Below, piece after piece: positions 1-7,281 of a stretch of 33,195 nt of DNA. The stretch is from a virus. The notes beneath the pieces are model-generated. The model was not told the origin of the DNA. It ran no database searches and saw only the letters and a program-made list of their open reading frames with translations. Made by a program: the position numbers and the translations under genes. Position 1 is the first letter of the stretch. Every line of letters starts with the position of its first letter. The stretch is from positions 1 to 33,195 of IMG/VR virus record IMGVR_UViG_3300021368_001292. One strand, 5' to 3'.

Positions 1-37
1 CAATGCGTTCTGTGATATAGGGTTGTCCATACCTCAT
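1..37 (-). CDS. 5' end of an unidentified gene downstream of uvsY (partial)
   Basis: Only the first codons are in the window; the gene runs off the left edge. An ATG at 37-35 overlaps the uvsY stop codon as TAATG, a coupling seen at other junctions of this genome. A GGAG sequence lies about ten bases upstream, inside the end of uvsY. The visible peptide begins MRYGQPYITERI. A second candidate ATG at 30-28, directly preceded by GAGGT, would give MDNPISQ in another frame. The product cannot be named from so few residues. Confidence 0.4.
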   Translation of the reverse strand, partial: MRYGQPYITERI

Positions 38-465
38 TACAATGCTCCATCTACAAACTTACGCCATTCGATTGCGTTCTTAATATCCCATCCACGTTGT
101 TGGATTTGTTTTAGAATACGTTCACAGGAGTCCATGCACATTGCATTGTACTCCACCTTCTGTTTTGCCTTGATGAGTTCTTCATCAGATTCAAGATAGA
201 TAGGCAAATCCTGTTTTAGAATTTTGTGGTCAAAGGGATTGTCACGATAGACTTCTGGGTCAGATTTACCAGAATAGTACTCCCACTTCTTACGATAGAG
301 AACACGATAGTTACCCTCATTCATAAGTTTGAGTTGTCTAAAGTTATTGTAGATGGTTAAATATTTTTGGTGAAGCGATGCAGACTTGAGAGACTCATCT
401 GCGAGTTCCAAGTCATCCATTTTTAAGTCTTTTTCAGCCTGTTGCTGTAATTCATCAAGTGTCAT
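37..465 (-). CDS. uvsY: UvsY-like recombination mediator protein
   Basis: The 142-aa product matches T4 UvsY (137 aa) along its length. The N-terminus is MTLDELQQQ (T4 MRLEDLQEE), a central YYSGKSD corresponds to YYSGRGD, and the C-terminus RGWDIKNAIEWRKF corresponds to RGFAIKHIQDMRAF. In T4, UvsY loads the UvsX recombinase on ssDNA coated with gp32, in recombination-dependent replication and repair. The ATG is preceded by AGGATG at a normal distance. A consensus late promoter box lies about 115 bases upstream, just after gp3, so it can be transcribed late although its product is a DNA-metabolism protein. The identity follows from conserved positions; activity is inferred from the family. Confidence 0.9.
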   Translation of the reverse strand: MTLDELQQQAEKDLKMDDLELADESLKSASLHQKYLTIYNNFRQLKLMNEGNYRVLYRKKWEYYSGKSDPEVYRDNPFDHKILKQDLPIYLESDEELIKAKQKVEYNAMCMDSCERILKQIQQRGWDIKNAIEWRKFVDGAL

Positions 466-580
466 TATATATCATCCTATAGAGTGAGCAGAGATTGGTT
501 GGAACTTACTGTTCTATATTATCTCTTGTATCTGAGAGACTCAAACTGATACTGCTTAAGTACACCTTGTCTGCTCGGTA

Positions 581-588
581 TATTTATA
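581..588 (-). promoter_or_regulatory. T4-type late promoter box before uvsY
   Basis: The minus strand reads TATAAATA, an exact match to the T4 late -10 element recognised by gp55-containing RNA polymerase. It overlaps the gp3 stop codon and leaves a leader of roughly 110 bases before uvsY, much longer than at the other late boxes here. Confidence 0.7.
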
Positions 589-1138
589 AAACTTCAAACT
601 CGTAAATATCGTATACGAATGTTACGGTTGCAGTGAGTTGTTCTGTATCTGTATTTTGTGTGGTGAAAGACAAACCAGATAGAGATGTTGGGAAACAGTT
701 CTTGAAGTTTGCTTTCAGAACAGGATTGTTCTTGTTCGTCAGAATATGCATAGTTGCATCACTCATCAGATTTTGTGGCCCGTTTGGAACTGCACGAAGT
801 TCTGGGTTTGCACCAGACACAGCGTCCTCAAACTGTTCTCTGTTTTTAGGAAAACCAATACCAACCATCCAATCATGGATTTCTCTGTAGTTAGACAAAT
901 CTTCATTACATAGGAATGTAATCTCTAGACTTTCAAACTCTAGTGTATCACCCATCATATTGATGGCACTGAATGGTGTACTGATAGGAACACCAGAACC
1001 AAAGGTGATGCCAGGGATATTCGCCTCAGTCACAAAATATTCGACTGTGGGAATCTTCAGAAGTTGGAATCTAAACTGACTATTGTTTGCAAAGTCTAGA
1101 TTGTCAACTTGTCTTTGTAGTGGATTGAATGCAACCAT
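584..1138 (-). CDS. gp3: gp3-like tail completion (tail tube terminator) protein
   Basis: The 184-aa product is close to T4 gp3 (176 aa), which caps the tail tube at its upper end. It has the tube-protein style layout: N-terminal FRFQLLKIP strand, an 'ANIPGITFG' turn, then 'GDTLEFESLEITFLCNEDLSNYREIHDWM', which recalls the gp3/gp19 pattern of a beta strand followed by an 'EDLxxxxxxxxWM' helix. Its place between gp23 and uvsY agrees with the order I recall from marine T4-like phages. It has its own late promoter and an AGGA Shine-Dalgarno sequence. A second gp19-like tube or baseplate tube protein (gp48/gp54 type) is the main alternative; the length and position favour gp3. Confidence 0.7.
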   Translation of the reverse strand: MVAFNPLQRQVDNLDFANNSQFRFQLLKIPTVEYFVTEANIPGITFGSGVPISTPFSAINMMGDTLEFESLEITFLCNEDLSNYREIHDWMVGIGFPKNREQFEDAVSGANPELRAVPNGPQNLMSDATMHILTNKNNPVLKANFKNCFPTSLSGLSFTTQNTDTEQLTATVTFVYDIYEFEVL

Positions 1139-1156
1139 ATTTTTCTTCCTTTACAT

Positions 1157-1164
1157 TATTTATA
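1157..1164 (-). promoter_or_regulatory. T4-type late promoter box before gp3
   Basis: The minus strand reads TATAAATA 19 bases upstream of the gp3 ATG. It lies immediately beyond the poly-U tract of the gp23 terminator, so transcription appears to stop and restart here. Confidence 0.8.
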
Positions 1165-1169
1165 CGAAT

Positions 1170-1196
1170 AAAAAAGGGGGAGCAAGAAGCTCCCCC
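1170..1196 (-). terminator. Rho-independent terminator after gp23
   Basis: An 8-bp perfect stem (1176-1183 with 1189-1196, GGGGGAGC/GCTCCCCC) with a 5-base loop (1184-1188) is followed in the minus-strand direction by six T residues (1175-1170). It lies 29 bases past the gp23 stop. It is the only clear intrinsic terminator I see in the window, as expected after the most abundantly expressed virion gene. Confidence 0.9.
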
Positions 1197-1224
1197 AAGT
1201 TCTGGTTGCTTATCGCAACTCTTA

Positions 1225-2508
1225 TTACATGATGTTCGTAACTTGAACTTTTCTGTAGTAAGTGTTTGCGTTTGCAGTAAGGGCGCCAAGTGCGGCAGTT
1301 GTGCCTTCTGCAAAAGGATTGGCAGTAAGACCGTAACGTGTCTTGAAACCAATCTTCGGCTGGAATGTGTTCTCACCCACTGCACGAACCATCTGTAGTG
1401 GAACGTATGGGCAGTAGAAGATACCAGCGTCATAAGGTGATGTACCCTTATAACCAACAACGTAGAACTGCTTATCTGCTGTGTTTGCAGAATAAGGATC
1501 GATGTACACTTTGTAACGTCCGTTAAGAACACCAGCAAATGTGTTACCAGCATCGTCCACGTTTAGGTTGTTGTTAAGAGCAGGTGTGTAATCTAGTACA
1601 CCAGCCATCTGAAGTGCAGAAGCAACATCAGACGAACAGATGATTACGTTACCTTTACCTCTACGAGTTTCTTGAGCGATTGCGTTTGCATCTCTCTCAA
1701 CTTGGAACATAAGTCCTTTGAACTTCTCAACGCTCCAACGGCCGTTTGAGTCAACGTCCATGTCGAAGATACCAGCATTTGCTGTATCGTTGGCTGCACC
1801 CTTCTTAGAAGTGGCGTAGATAGTTCTAACAACTTCTCTGTTGATTTCAGAAAGAATTTCAGCAGATAGGATGTTAGCAAGTTCAGTTTCAGCGTCAAGA
1901 CCATGAATTGCTTTAAGGTCTTGTGCAAGTTCCATAGTGTATTCTGCTTTTAGTGCTCTTGACTTTGCAGTAACAGTCTGCTTCTCAATTGAGAATGCCA
2001 TTTCTGCGAAAGAGTTACCAGCAGAGTCACCAAGTGCTTCTGCAGCACCAGTTGACATACCGGCACCTGTTGTGTAAGAACCGGCTGGGCTGTCGTTAAG
2101 GACAGCAGGGTTTGTGCCTGCGTGTGTACCTGTACCAGAGAAGTCAGTATCAGCTTCGTTGTAGAAGGTTTCTGTACCAGCCTGGTTAGTGTAACGTGAA
2201 CGCATTGCGAAGATTAGACCTGTTGGGCCAGTCATTGGTTGAACACCAGCGACATCATACGCAATAAGGTTAGGCATTGCTCTACGGACTAGAGAGATTA
2301 GGATCGGATCCCAATTATCTACACTAGAACCAGTAGCGTTTGTTGGTGCTGCTTCTGAAAGGAACGCACTGTCCTCACGAAGAGCCTTTTCTTGGTTTTC
2401 TAGGATTACTGTGGTTACAGCCTTACGATAAGAGTCTTTGATCTCTGGAAGATCGTTATGCTCTAGGACTGGCTGCCACTTTTCCTGTAGATGTTCTGTT
2501 TGGAACAT
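1225..2508 (-). CDS. gp23: Major capsid protein gp23
   Basis: The 427-aa product is the hexamer-forming shell protein of T4-like heads. The N-terminal region matches marine gp23 sequences: LQEKWQPVL, LENQEKALRED, then WDPILISLVRRAMPNLIAYD and GVQPMTGPTGLIFAMRSRY. A prohead protease site fitting the (I/L)xE|(A/G/S) rule is visible as L50-S51-E52|A53, which would remove a 52-residue propeptide and leave about 375 aa. It is shorter than T4 gp23 (521 aa), as is usual for marine relatives. It has its own late promoter, an AGGAG Shine-Dalgarno sequence, and is closed by the 1170-1196 terminator, so it forms a short unit of its own. It would assemble on the gp22 core, with gp21 doing the cleavage. 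Confidence 0.97.
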   Translation of the reverse strand: MFQTEHLQEKWQPVLEHNDLPEIKDSYRKAVTTVILENQEKALREDSAFLSEAAPTNATGSSVDNWDPILISLVRRAMPNLIAYDVAGVQPMTGPTGLIFAMRSRYTNQAGTETFYNEADTDFSGTGTHAGTNPAVLNDSPAGSYTTGAGMSTGAAEALGDSAGNSFAEMAFSIEKQTVTAKSRALKAEYTMELAQDLKAIHGLDAETELANILSAEILSEINREVVRTIYATSKKGAANDTANAGIFDMDVDSNGRWSVEKFKGLMFQVERDANAIAQETRRGKGNVIICSSDVASALQMAGVLDYTPALNNNLNVDDAGNTFAGVLNGRYKVYIDPYSANTADKQFYVVGYKGTSPYDAGIFYCPYVPLQMVRAVGENTFQPKIGFKTRYGLTANPFAEGTTAALGALTANANTYYRKVQVTNIM

Positions 2509-2538
2509 TTTAGTTTCTCCTTGTTGAGTTATCTATAA

Positions 2539-2546
2539 TATTTATA
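2539..2546 (-). promoter_or_regulatory. T4-type late promoter box before gp23
   Basis: The minus strand reads TATAAATA 31 bases upstream of the gp23 ATG, in the gap after gp22. Confidence 0.85.
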
Positions 2547-2566
2547 AAAAAGTAACATTTAGTTAC

Positions 2567-3808
2567 TTATTTCGCCCGCTGTACAGTTTTGCCGATAGCA
2601 GCCATGTAAGCGGCCATTGCACCAGTTGTATCGTAGGAATCCGTACCATCAGTTTCGGAATCCACAGATTCAGCGACAGTTGTTTGTTTTGGGAAATAAC
2701 TTTCCTTCAACTGGTCGAGTTTTTCCTTGAAAGATTCTTCCGAAGAAAACTCTACCTCTTCTGCAAGAGATTTGAACTTCTCAACTTCCGTATCGGCAAG
2801 GTCAGAAGCAACCTCTGCAAAGACACTTTCACGAACTAGTTCGTCATGCTTCTTTTTCATTTCAGCAGACTTTTCAATTTGTTCGTTAAGTTTTGCTTCT
2901 AGTTCGTCAATCTTTTCAGACTGTTGACCTAGAATGTCATACTTCTCATCTGGAACATCAATGTAGTGCTCTTCAAATAGAGACTTGAGTCCAGAAATGA
3001 AATCTTCTGCGATTTCGCCTTTGAGTCCACGCTCAATTGCGATTTCGTTTTCTTTCATCCACTCTTCTACAACGTAGTTCATGTAGTTGTCAACTTTTTC
3101 AGTCAACTCATCTTGAACTCTGTTGATTTCTTCAGCGATTTCTTGAGTTTTTTCCATCTCAATTCTTTCGACTTCAGAACGGAGTTTCGACTTAACAGCG
3201 GCTTCAAAGATTGTCGCTGCCTTGTCCTTAAATTCTTCCGATAGTTCCTCATCTTGTGTAAGAGCAGAAACATCATCAGATACATCTACAGATGCAAGAC
3301 GGTCATCAAGAGTAGACTCTTCAACCTTTGCTTCGGCCTTTTCGTCTTTCTTCTCTGAATGATAATCGTCATCCATCATCTTCTCATATGCAGCCTTACA
3401 AGTAGATGCATTCATTTTTTCCATCTGCTTGATTTTCTCATACATTGCGTTGATCATTTCGGCCTTTGTCATACGAGCTTCTTCTAGTTCCTCACCATCA
3501 TGGTCGACTTGGTCGCCTGCGGCAAGGGGTTCTTTGATTTTAGTGGCTTCAGTGTCGCCTCCAGCATCCTTAGCACCTTTGGTTTGAGCGTCTGTTGCCT
3601 TCTTCATCTTGTCACCTGCTTTCGCAGATCCAGATTGGGCCTCAGGTGTCTCTTCACCAGCACCGCCAAGGTCTTGAACTTCACCCTCCACTTTATCCAT
3701 TGATTCACCTTTAGCGGCACCCTTCTTAGGGGCGTCCTGTGCAGCTTCTTCAAGCTCAGCAGAAACTTCCGCTTCTAGTTCCTCAATTGTCTTGTCTAGT
3801 TCTGACAT
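2567..3808 (-). CDS. gp22: Prohead core scaffolding protein gp22
   Basis: The 413-aa product is highly charged and rich in Glu, Lys and Ala, with long predicted coiled-coil stretches (roughly residues 195-350). It has no hydrophobic core typical of an enzyme. A low-complexity A/G/E/K-rich segment covers about residues 20-110. The C-terminus ends AAYMAAIGKTVQRAK. Position between the gp21 protease and gp23 is the canonical scaffold position in T4-like phages. It is longer than T4 gp22 (269 aa), mainly through the N-terminal low-complexity part. The family forms the internal core of the prohead and is degraded by gp21 before DNA packaging. It has its own late promoter and an AGGAG Shine-Dalgarno sequence. 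Confidence 0.9.
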   Translation of the reverse strand: MSELDKTIEELEAEVSAELEEAAQDAPKKGAAKGESMDKVEGEVQDLGGAGEETPEAQSGSAKAGDKMKKATDAQTKGAKDAGGDTEATKIKEPLAAGDQVDHDGEELEEARMTKAEMINAMYEKIKQMEKMNASTCKAAYEKMMDDDYHSEKKDEKAEAKVEESTLDDRLASVDVSDDVSALTQDEELSEEFKDKAATIFEAAVKSKLRSEVERIEMEKTQEIAEEINRVQDELTEKVDNYMNYVVEEWMKENEIAIERGLKGEIAEDFISGLKSLFEEHYIDVPDEKYDILGQQSEKIDELEAKLNEQIEKSAEMKKKHDELVRESVFAEVASDLADTEVEKFKSLAEEVEFSSEESFKEKLDQLKESYFPKQTTVAESVDSETDGTDSYDTTGAMAAYMAAIGKTVQRAK

Positions 3809-3841
3809 TGGGATTTCTCCTTGAGTTTTGTTATCTTTACA

Positions 3842-3849
3842 TATTTATA
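3842..3849 (-). promoter_or_regulatory. T4-type late promoter box before gp22
   Basis: The minus strand reads TATAAATA 34 bases upstream of the gp22 ATG and 4 bases after the gp21 stop. Confidence 0.85.
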
Positions 3850-3853
3850 ATGA

Positions 3854-4501
3854 TTAAAGTTTTGACAAGAATTTTGCAAATGCAAGAGCGGAAACATTTG
3901 CCTGTTTCTGTCTTACACCTTCATTAATCTCATCTTTGATTCCAGCAATCTCAACTTCTTTGAGAATACCATTATCCCACACCCATTCCTTTCCTTCCAT
4001 AATACCCTCAACGAAGGCCTGAGGAGCAGAAGGGTCTGCAACGATATCTGCCGCAGTTGCGAGATAGAAATCGTCTTTCACATAATTTGCACCACCTTTG
4101 TTTTCTAGTGAACCCATGCCTCTAGAAGAGACACCAAGTTTACCACCGTCTTTGATTAGTGCTTTCGCAATTTCCCCCATAGGAGTAGACAAAAGTTTTG
4201 CCTCACCAACGAAGTTCTTTCCATCAGCCTCAAGTTTTGTGATCATGTGCGAAACTCTGTCAAGATTGACAGTTGGGCCCTCTGGGTGTCCAAGTTCCCC
4301 AAACGCACGACCTTCGGCAACAAATTCTTTATTGTAACGGTTGACTTCTTTTTGAAGAACACCCATTGGGTATACTCTACCGTTACGATTCTTTTGATCC
4401 GCCTGCATAAAGATGCCACGGATTTTCATTTCTTTACCACCACCGTCTTTATCTTCAGTGATGTATTCTACGTCTTGTATCTGTTCTGCAATAAGTTTCA
4501 T
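3854..4501 (-). CDS. gp21: Prohead core protease gp21
   Basis: The 215-aa product matches T4 gp21 (212 aa), the serine protease that cleaves gp22, gp23 and core proteins in head maturation. Visible conserved blocks are IRGIFMQADQKNRNGRVYP (residues 28-45), GELGHP with the likely catalytic His72, and GVSSRGMGSL with the likely nucleophile Ser125 or Ser126, followed by DIVADPSAPQAF. The start is taken at ATG 4501-4499. An in-frame extension of 23 residues upstream exists, but it would overlap the preceding ORF heavily and shows no family match. The stop of that ORF lies one base before this ATG, so translation is probably coupled. Confidence 0.95.
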   Translation of the reverse strand: MKLIAEQIQDVEYITEDKDGGGKEMKIRGIFMQADQKNRNGRVYPMGVLQKEVNRYNKEFVAEGRAFGELGHPEGPTVNLDRVSHMITKLEADGKNFVGEAKLLSTPMGEIAKALIKDGGKLGVSSRGMGSLENKGGANYVKDDFYLATAADIVADPSAPQAFVEGIMEGKEWVWDNGILKEVEIAGIKDEINEGVRQKQANVSALAFAKFLSKL

Positions 4502-4502
4502 C

Positions 4503-4754
4503 TTAAAACCCCGCTGCCACGATTGGTGTGCCTTTGAGGTCATTTGTACCACGCAAACCTTCCCCAACACCCAATGTAACGATTATACCAGCGCCGGCAC
4601 CGACATAAATCGAACCGACATTTCCACTATCAGCAGGATTTCTTACTGTCATTTCTATTGCTGAAGAACCAGTATTAAAAACCCAAACTGCACTATCATC
4701 AACAAACTTAGTTGTTCCACTAGCTAGGTTTTGTGCATTTCCTTTAACTCTCAT
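4503..4754 (-). CDS. Small Gly-rich protein of unknown function between gp68-like and gp21
   Basis: The 83-aa product (MRVKGNAQNLASGTTKF...) is rich in Gly, Val and Ala, with alternating hydrophobic residues such as GSIYVGAGAGIIVTLGVGEG. This suggests a small beta-rich fold. There is no signal peptide. The start is placed at 4754 because AGGAAAAG lies just upstream; a longer reading frame continues upstream into the gp68-like gene without family support. It sits inside the prohead gene block and its stop nearly touches the gp21 start, so a role in the head (core or small shell protein) is a positional inference only. I do not recognise the family. Confidence 0.75.
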   Translation of the reverse strand: MRVKGNAQNLASGTTKFVDDSAVWVFNTGSSAIEMTVRNPADSGNVGSIYVGAGAGIIVTLGVGEGLRGTNDLKGTPIVAAGF

Positions 4755-4764
4755 AGTTCTTTTC

Positions 4765-5013
4765 CTAAATTGATAATACCTCTGCCTCAAAATAATCCAT
4801 AAGTTTCTTTGGCGGAACTTTGAACTTCTTTGAAACCGAAGTAATAGTTTTGTCAAAAGTATTTAGGAAATCTGAAGGTTTACTTTCCATTTCCTTGAAA
4901 ATAGCGTCAACAGCATCCTTCATCTTAGGGGATAGTTTTTTATATTCCCTAGACTGTTTATGCTCATCTTTCTCTGGTAGTTCTTGTGCGAACTTAGAAA
5001 AAGGTTTACTCAC
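4765..5013 (-). CDS. gp68: gp68-like prohead core protein (by position)
   Basis: The 82-aa product is basic and Lys-rich (KKLSPKMKDAVDAIFKEME, KKFKVPPKKLMDYF) and helical in character. It starts with GTG (5013-5011), supported by AGAGGTAG a few bases upstream; no ATG exists in a suitable place. Its start overlaps the last 8 bases of gp67. In T4 the order is gp20, gp67, gp68, gp21, and gp68 (141 aa) is a minor prohead core component needed for proper head shape. I base the name mainly on that position, since direct residue similarity is weak. A lineage-specific core protein is the alternative. Confidence 0.55.
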   Translation of the reverse strand: MSKPFSKFAQELPEKDEHKQSREYKKLSPKMKDAVDAIFKEMESKPSDFLNTFDKTITSVSKKFKVPPKKLMDYFEAEVLSI

Positions 5014-5185
5014 TATCTTCTACCTCTGGTACATGGTGTGTTACGAATGTTTTCGCAACTTCCTGTCTTTTTGTTTCTAGTGCATCACCAACCTTGGCGG
5101 CAAGAGCGCCTTTGAAGTGTTGTTCTGCATCTAGGTTATCGCCGGTTGCAATTGCACCAACAAAGTCTTTTACTGAGTCCATCAT
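5006..5185 (-). CDS. gp67: gp67-like prohead core protein
   Basis: This short gene (59 aa) reads MMDSVKDFVGAIATGDNLDA... It follows T4 gp67 in its helical part: 'NLDAEQHFKGALAAKVGDAL' parallels 'DLVAARKLFAEAMAARTIDL', and a following 'ETKRQEVAKTF' parallels 'EEKIALARNF'. The long acidic tail of T4 gp67 (80 aa) is reduced here to EVEDSE. The first ATG overlaps the gp20 stop as ATGA; the second Met at 5182 is equally possible, and AGGAG lies upstream of both. The family is part of the prohead core and is processed by gp21. It is followed by an 8-base overlap into the GTG start of the next gene. Confidence 0.85.
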   Translation of the reverse strand: MMDSVKDFVGAIATGDNLDAEQHFKGALAAKVGDALETKRQEVAKTFVTHHVPEVEDSE

Positions 5186-6705
5186 TTATCTCCTTGTGTG
5201 GGGTCGTTCTGGGCATAGAAATCACCATCGTCTGAACCCATTTCACCACCACCTTCATCTTTTATTTGGTTTTCAATTTCTTCAATTTCATCGTCTGTCA
5301 TACGAAGAACATTTTTGCGTACATACTCTTTTGAGAAATATGTACCGACATAACTTTCGATTTGTCCGAGCATATCAATACGGTTCTGTAGAATTTCTGC
5401 ATTCTTGAGTTCCGTAAAGTGTCCGTCTTGCATATAGTCGAACTGGATATGTTCCTTCATTATATCCCACTCTTCAGCAGCAATCACTCCCTTTAGAACG
5501 AGTTGTGTCTTTAGAATGTCAAGGAATAGAACTGAGAACTTCTTACGAAGTTTCTGCACGAATTTAGTAAACTTTAGTTCATCTCTTGTAATGTTATCAG
5601 AACGTCCTATAGAGAACTGTGATTCTGATTCCAATCTAGAGATTGGTACATTGAGTGAACGGTAAAGTTTTTTCTGGAAGTAGGTAATGTCATCAATCTC
5701 ACCTAGATTTGAACCGCCAGGCAAGGTTGTGATTTCTGTACCTCTACCACCTTCTCTACGAGGTAGCCAGAAATCTTCCAACATTGACATATGATTTCTA
5801 TCGTCACGAATTTCACCAGTTCGTGCATCATACACCAACTTGTTACGATAACGATTCATCACATCTTTTAGGTATGCCTCTGCTTTTACTTTTGGCAAGT
5901 TACCAACATCAATGTAGAAGATACGTCTTTCAGGCGCACGAGAGATACGATAGATAACCAACGCATCTTCAATCATACGCAACTGATTGACAGGTTTGAT
6001 TGCTTTGTTTAGATATGAGAGAACTGTACCCTTGTGCATATCGACAAGTCCAGAAGGACAATACGAAATAGAGTCAGCAGTAATACGAATACCAGAAGTT
6101 GTTCCTGTGTTTTGGTCTAGTCCTTTATCATTATAAAGATAAAAGTCCTCTACCTTCTTCACAAGGTCAAGTCCTGTCTTTTCGTCTTTCTCTTTTCTCT
6201 GTTCCCTCACCTTTTTGATTTTGCGAGGGTCAATATATCTAAGTTCTTGAATACCTTTTCTTGGTGATTTCCTGTCGATAATCTTGTGATAGTAAATTCT
6301 ACCATCAACATACCACCGTCTGAAGATGTCATGTCCTTTGGCACTAAAGTCCATCAAACGCAACACTTCATCAAACTCATCTCTGATTTTTGATTTGATG
6401 TTTGGGGATACGTCTAGTTGATCGAGGGAAAGTGAAACCGACTTGTCTCTTTCGTCAGAGACAATGGCTTCGTTTGCGATATCTTCAATTGCAGTGTCAC
6501 ACTCTGGTTGTTGTGCAATATCTCTATATCTACGAATTAAGTCAAGTTCGTTTCTGTCACGGCCATCCATATCAAGAATGGACGCATAGTGTCCACCGCC
6601 TGATACGATGTCAAGAGTTCCATCGTCAGTAGAGGGAGCAGTGAATCCATCACTACCCCCACTCTGATTTGCTCTCGTGATTTTGAAACCAAAAAGTTCC
6701 GCCAT
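5182..6705 (-). CDS. gp20: Portal vertex protein gp20
   Basis: The 507-aa product is close in length to T4 gp20 (524 aa), which forms the dodecameric portal through which DNA enters and to which the neck binds. Recognisable family blocks include RDIAQQPECDTAIEDIANEAIV near residue 65, 'GRIYYHKIID', 'ELRYIDPRKIKKVRE', 'APERRIFYIDVGNLP', 'RNHMSMLEDFWLPRREGGRGTEITTLPGG' and 'FQKKLYRSLNVPISRLE'. The C-terminus is acidic. AGGAG lies about 11 bases before the ATG. The gene overlaps gp67 by an ATGA junction, so portal and core proteins are translationally coupled. Confidence 0.97.
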   Translation of the reverse strand: MAELFGFKITRANQSGGSDGFTAPSTDDGTLDIVSGGGHYASILDMDGRDRNELDLIRRYRDIAQQPECDTAIEDIANEAIVSDERDKSVSLSLDQLDVSPNIKSKIRDEFDEVLRLMDFSAKGHDIFRRWYVDGRIYYHKIIDRKSPRKGIQELRYIDPRKIKKVREQRKEKDEKTGLDLVKKVEDFYLYNDKGLDQNTGTTSGIRITADSISYCPSGLVDMHKGTVLSYLNKAIKPVNQLRMIEDALVIYRISRAPERRIFYIDVGNLPKVKAEAYLKDVMNRYRNKLVYDARTGEIRDDRNHMSMLEDFWLPRREGGRGTEITTLPGGSNLGEIDDITYFQKKLYRSLNVPISRLESESQFSIGRSDNITRDELKFTKFVQKLRKKFSVLFLDILKTQLVLKGVIAAEEWDIMKEHIQFDYMQDGHFTELKNAEILQNRIDMLGQIESYVGTYFSKEYVRKNVLRMTDDEIEEIENQIKDEGGGEMGSDDGDFYAQNDPTQGDK

Positions 6706-6732
6706 ACTATAATACTCCTAGTTTTACCCAAC

Positions 6733-6740
6733 TATTTAGT
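6733..6740 (-). promoter_or_regulatory. Possible variant late promoter before gp20
   Basis: The minus strand reads ACTAAATA 28 bases before the gp20 ATG, two mismatches from TATAAATA. The position is the same as for the exact boxes, and the same octamer recurs at 31901-31908 before another gene. Weak evidence by itself. Confidence 0.35.
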
Positions 6741-6757
6741 AGGTTTGTAAAACTATA

Positions 6758-7279
6758 TTATACGCCGGCATTAAATGACGTATAACGCCAAGTAATCTCA
6801 AAGGTTTCTACTTCATTTACTGTGTCCATGTTCAAGTCAATCGCACTGATTGCTTGAGGGAAACAACTTGTTAGAGTATATTGTTTTAGAACTCTATTGT
6901 CTCTGTCAAGTTGTTGCACTACCATGTCAGCAGTATATTCAGTCACATTGGATACACCAGTGTTTGTCTGAAGGTCATTGATACCATTCATCCATCTTTC
7001 GATACCGTTTCTGATTGCGAAGTCAGTATCGTTTAGTACTGTTGTTGTCCAAGGCTCGAACTCTCTGTCACCGGCAAGATACAACTGGCGTCCTCTAAAC
7101 TGAATAGGGATTTCACCAAGTGTCTGGCCAGGAAGAGCAGCCGCTCTAATCATAAACTGGGCAGTCGCAGCGACAAGTCCAGTTGCGATGCCTGATGGCG
7201 TATTGAGGATAACACGAAATTGGTTAGCTCTTGCACCGCCACCAGCGATATTTGCTTTGAATTGATCAATTGTTGCCAT
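6758..7279 (-). CDS. gp19: Tail tube protein gp19
   Basis: The 173-aa product matches T4 gp19 (163 aa), which stacks in hexameric rings to form the inner tail tube. Features are ANQFRVILNTPSG near residue 18, 'AAALPGQTLGEIPIQFRGRQLYLAGDREFEPWTTTVLND', 'RNGIERWMNGIND' and a C-terminal 'VETFEITWRYTSF' strand. This is the standard tube fold with its long loop and terminal beta strand. It follows gp18 with only a two-base gap; its strong AGGAGGT Shine-Dalgarno sequence is encoded in the last codons of gp18. Confidence 0.95.
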   Translation of the reverse strand: MATIDQFKANIAGGGARANQFRVILNTPSGIATGLVAATAQFMIRAAALPGQTLGEIPIQFRGRQLYLAGDREFEPWTTTVLNDTDFAIRNGIERWMNGINDLQTNTGVSNVTEYTADMVVQQLDRDNRVLKQYTLTSCFPQAISAIDLNMDTVNEVETFEITWRYTSFNAGV

Positions 7280-7281
7280 GA

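Noticed and set aside
633-890. Plus-strand open frames over gp3, gp23 and other structural genes
   Set aside because: They are antisense shadows of well-identified minus-strand genes, lack ribosome binding sites and show no family features.
3836-3858. Short CTTTA/TAAAG inverted repeat around the gp22 late box
   Set aside because: Only five base pairs and AT-rich; likely chance, unlike the 10-bp case at 25991-26040.
4502-4570. Longer gp21 start at 4570
   Set aside because: The added 23 residues overlap the preceding ORF and do not resemble gp21; the ATG at 4501 sits next to that ORF's stop.
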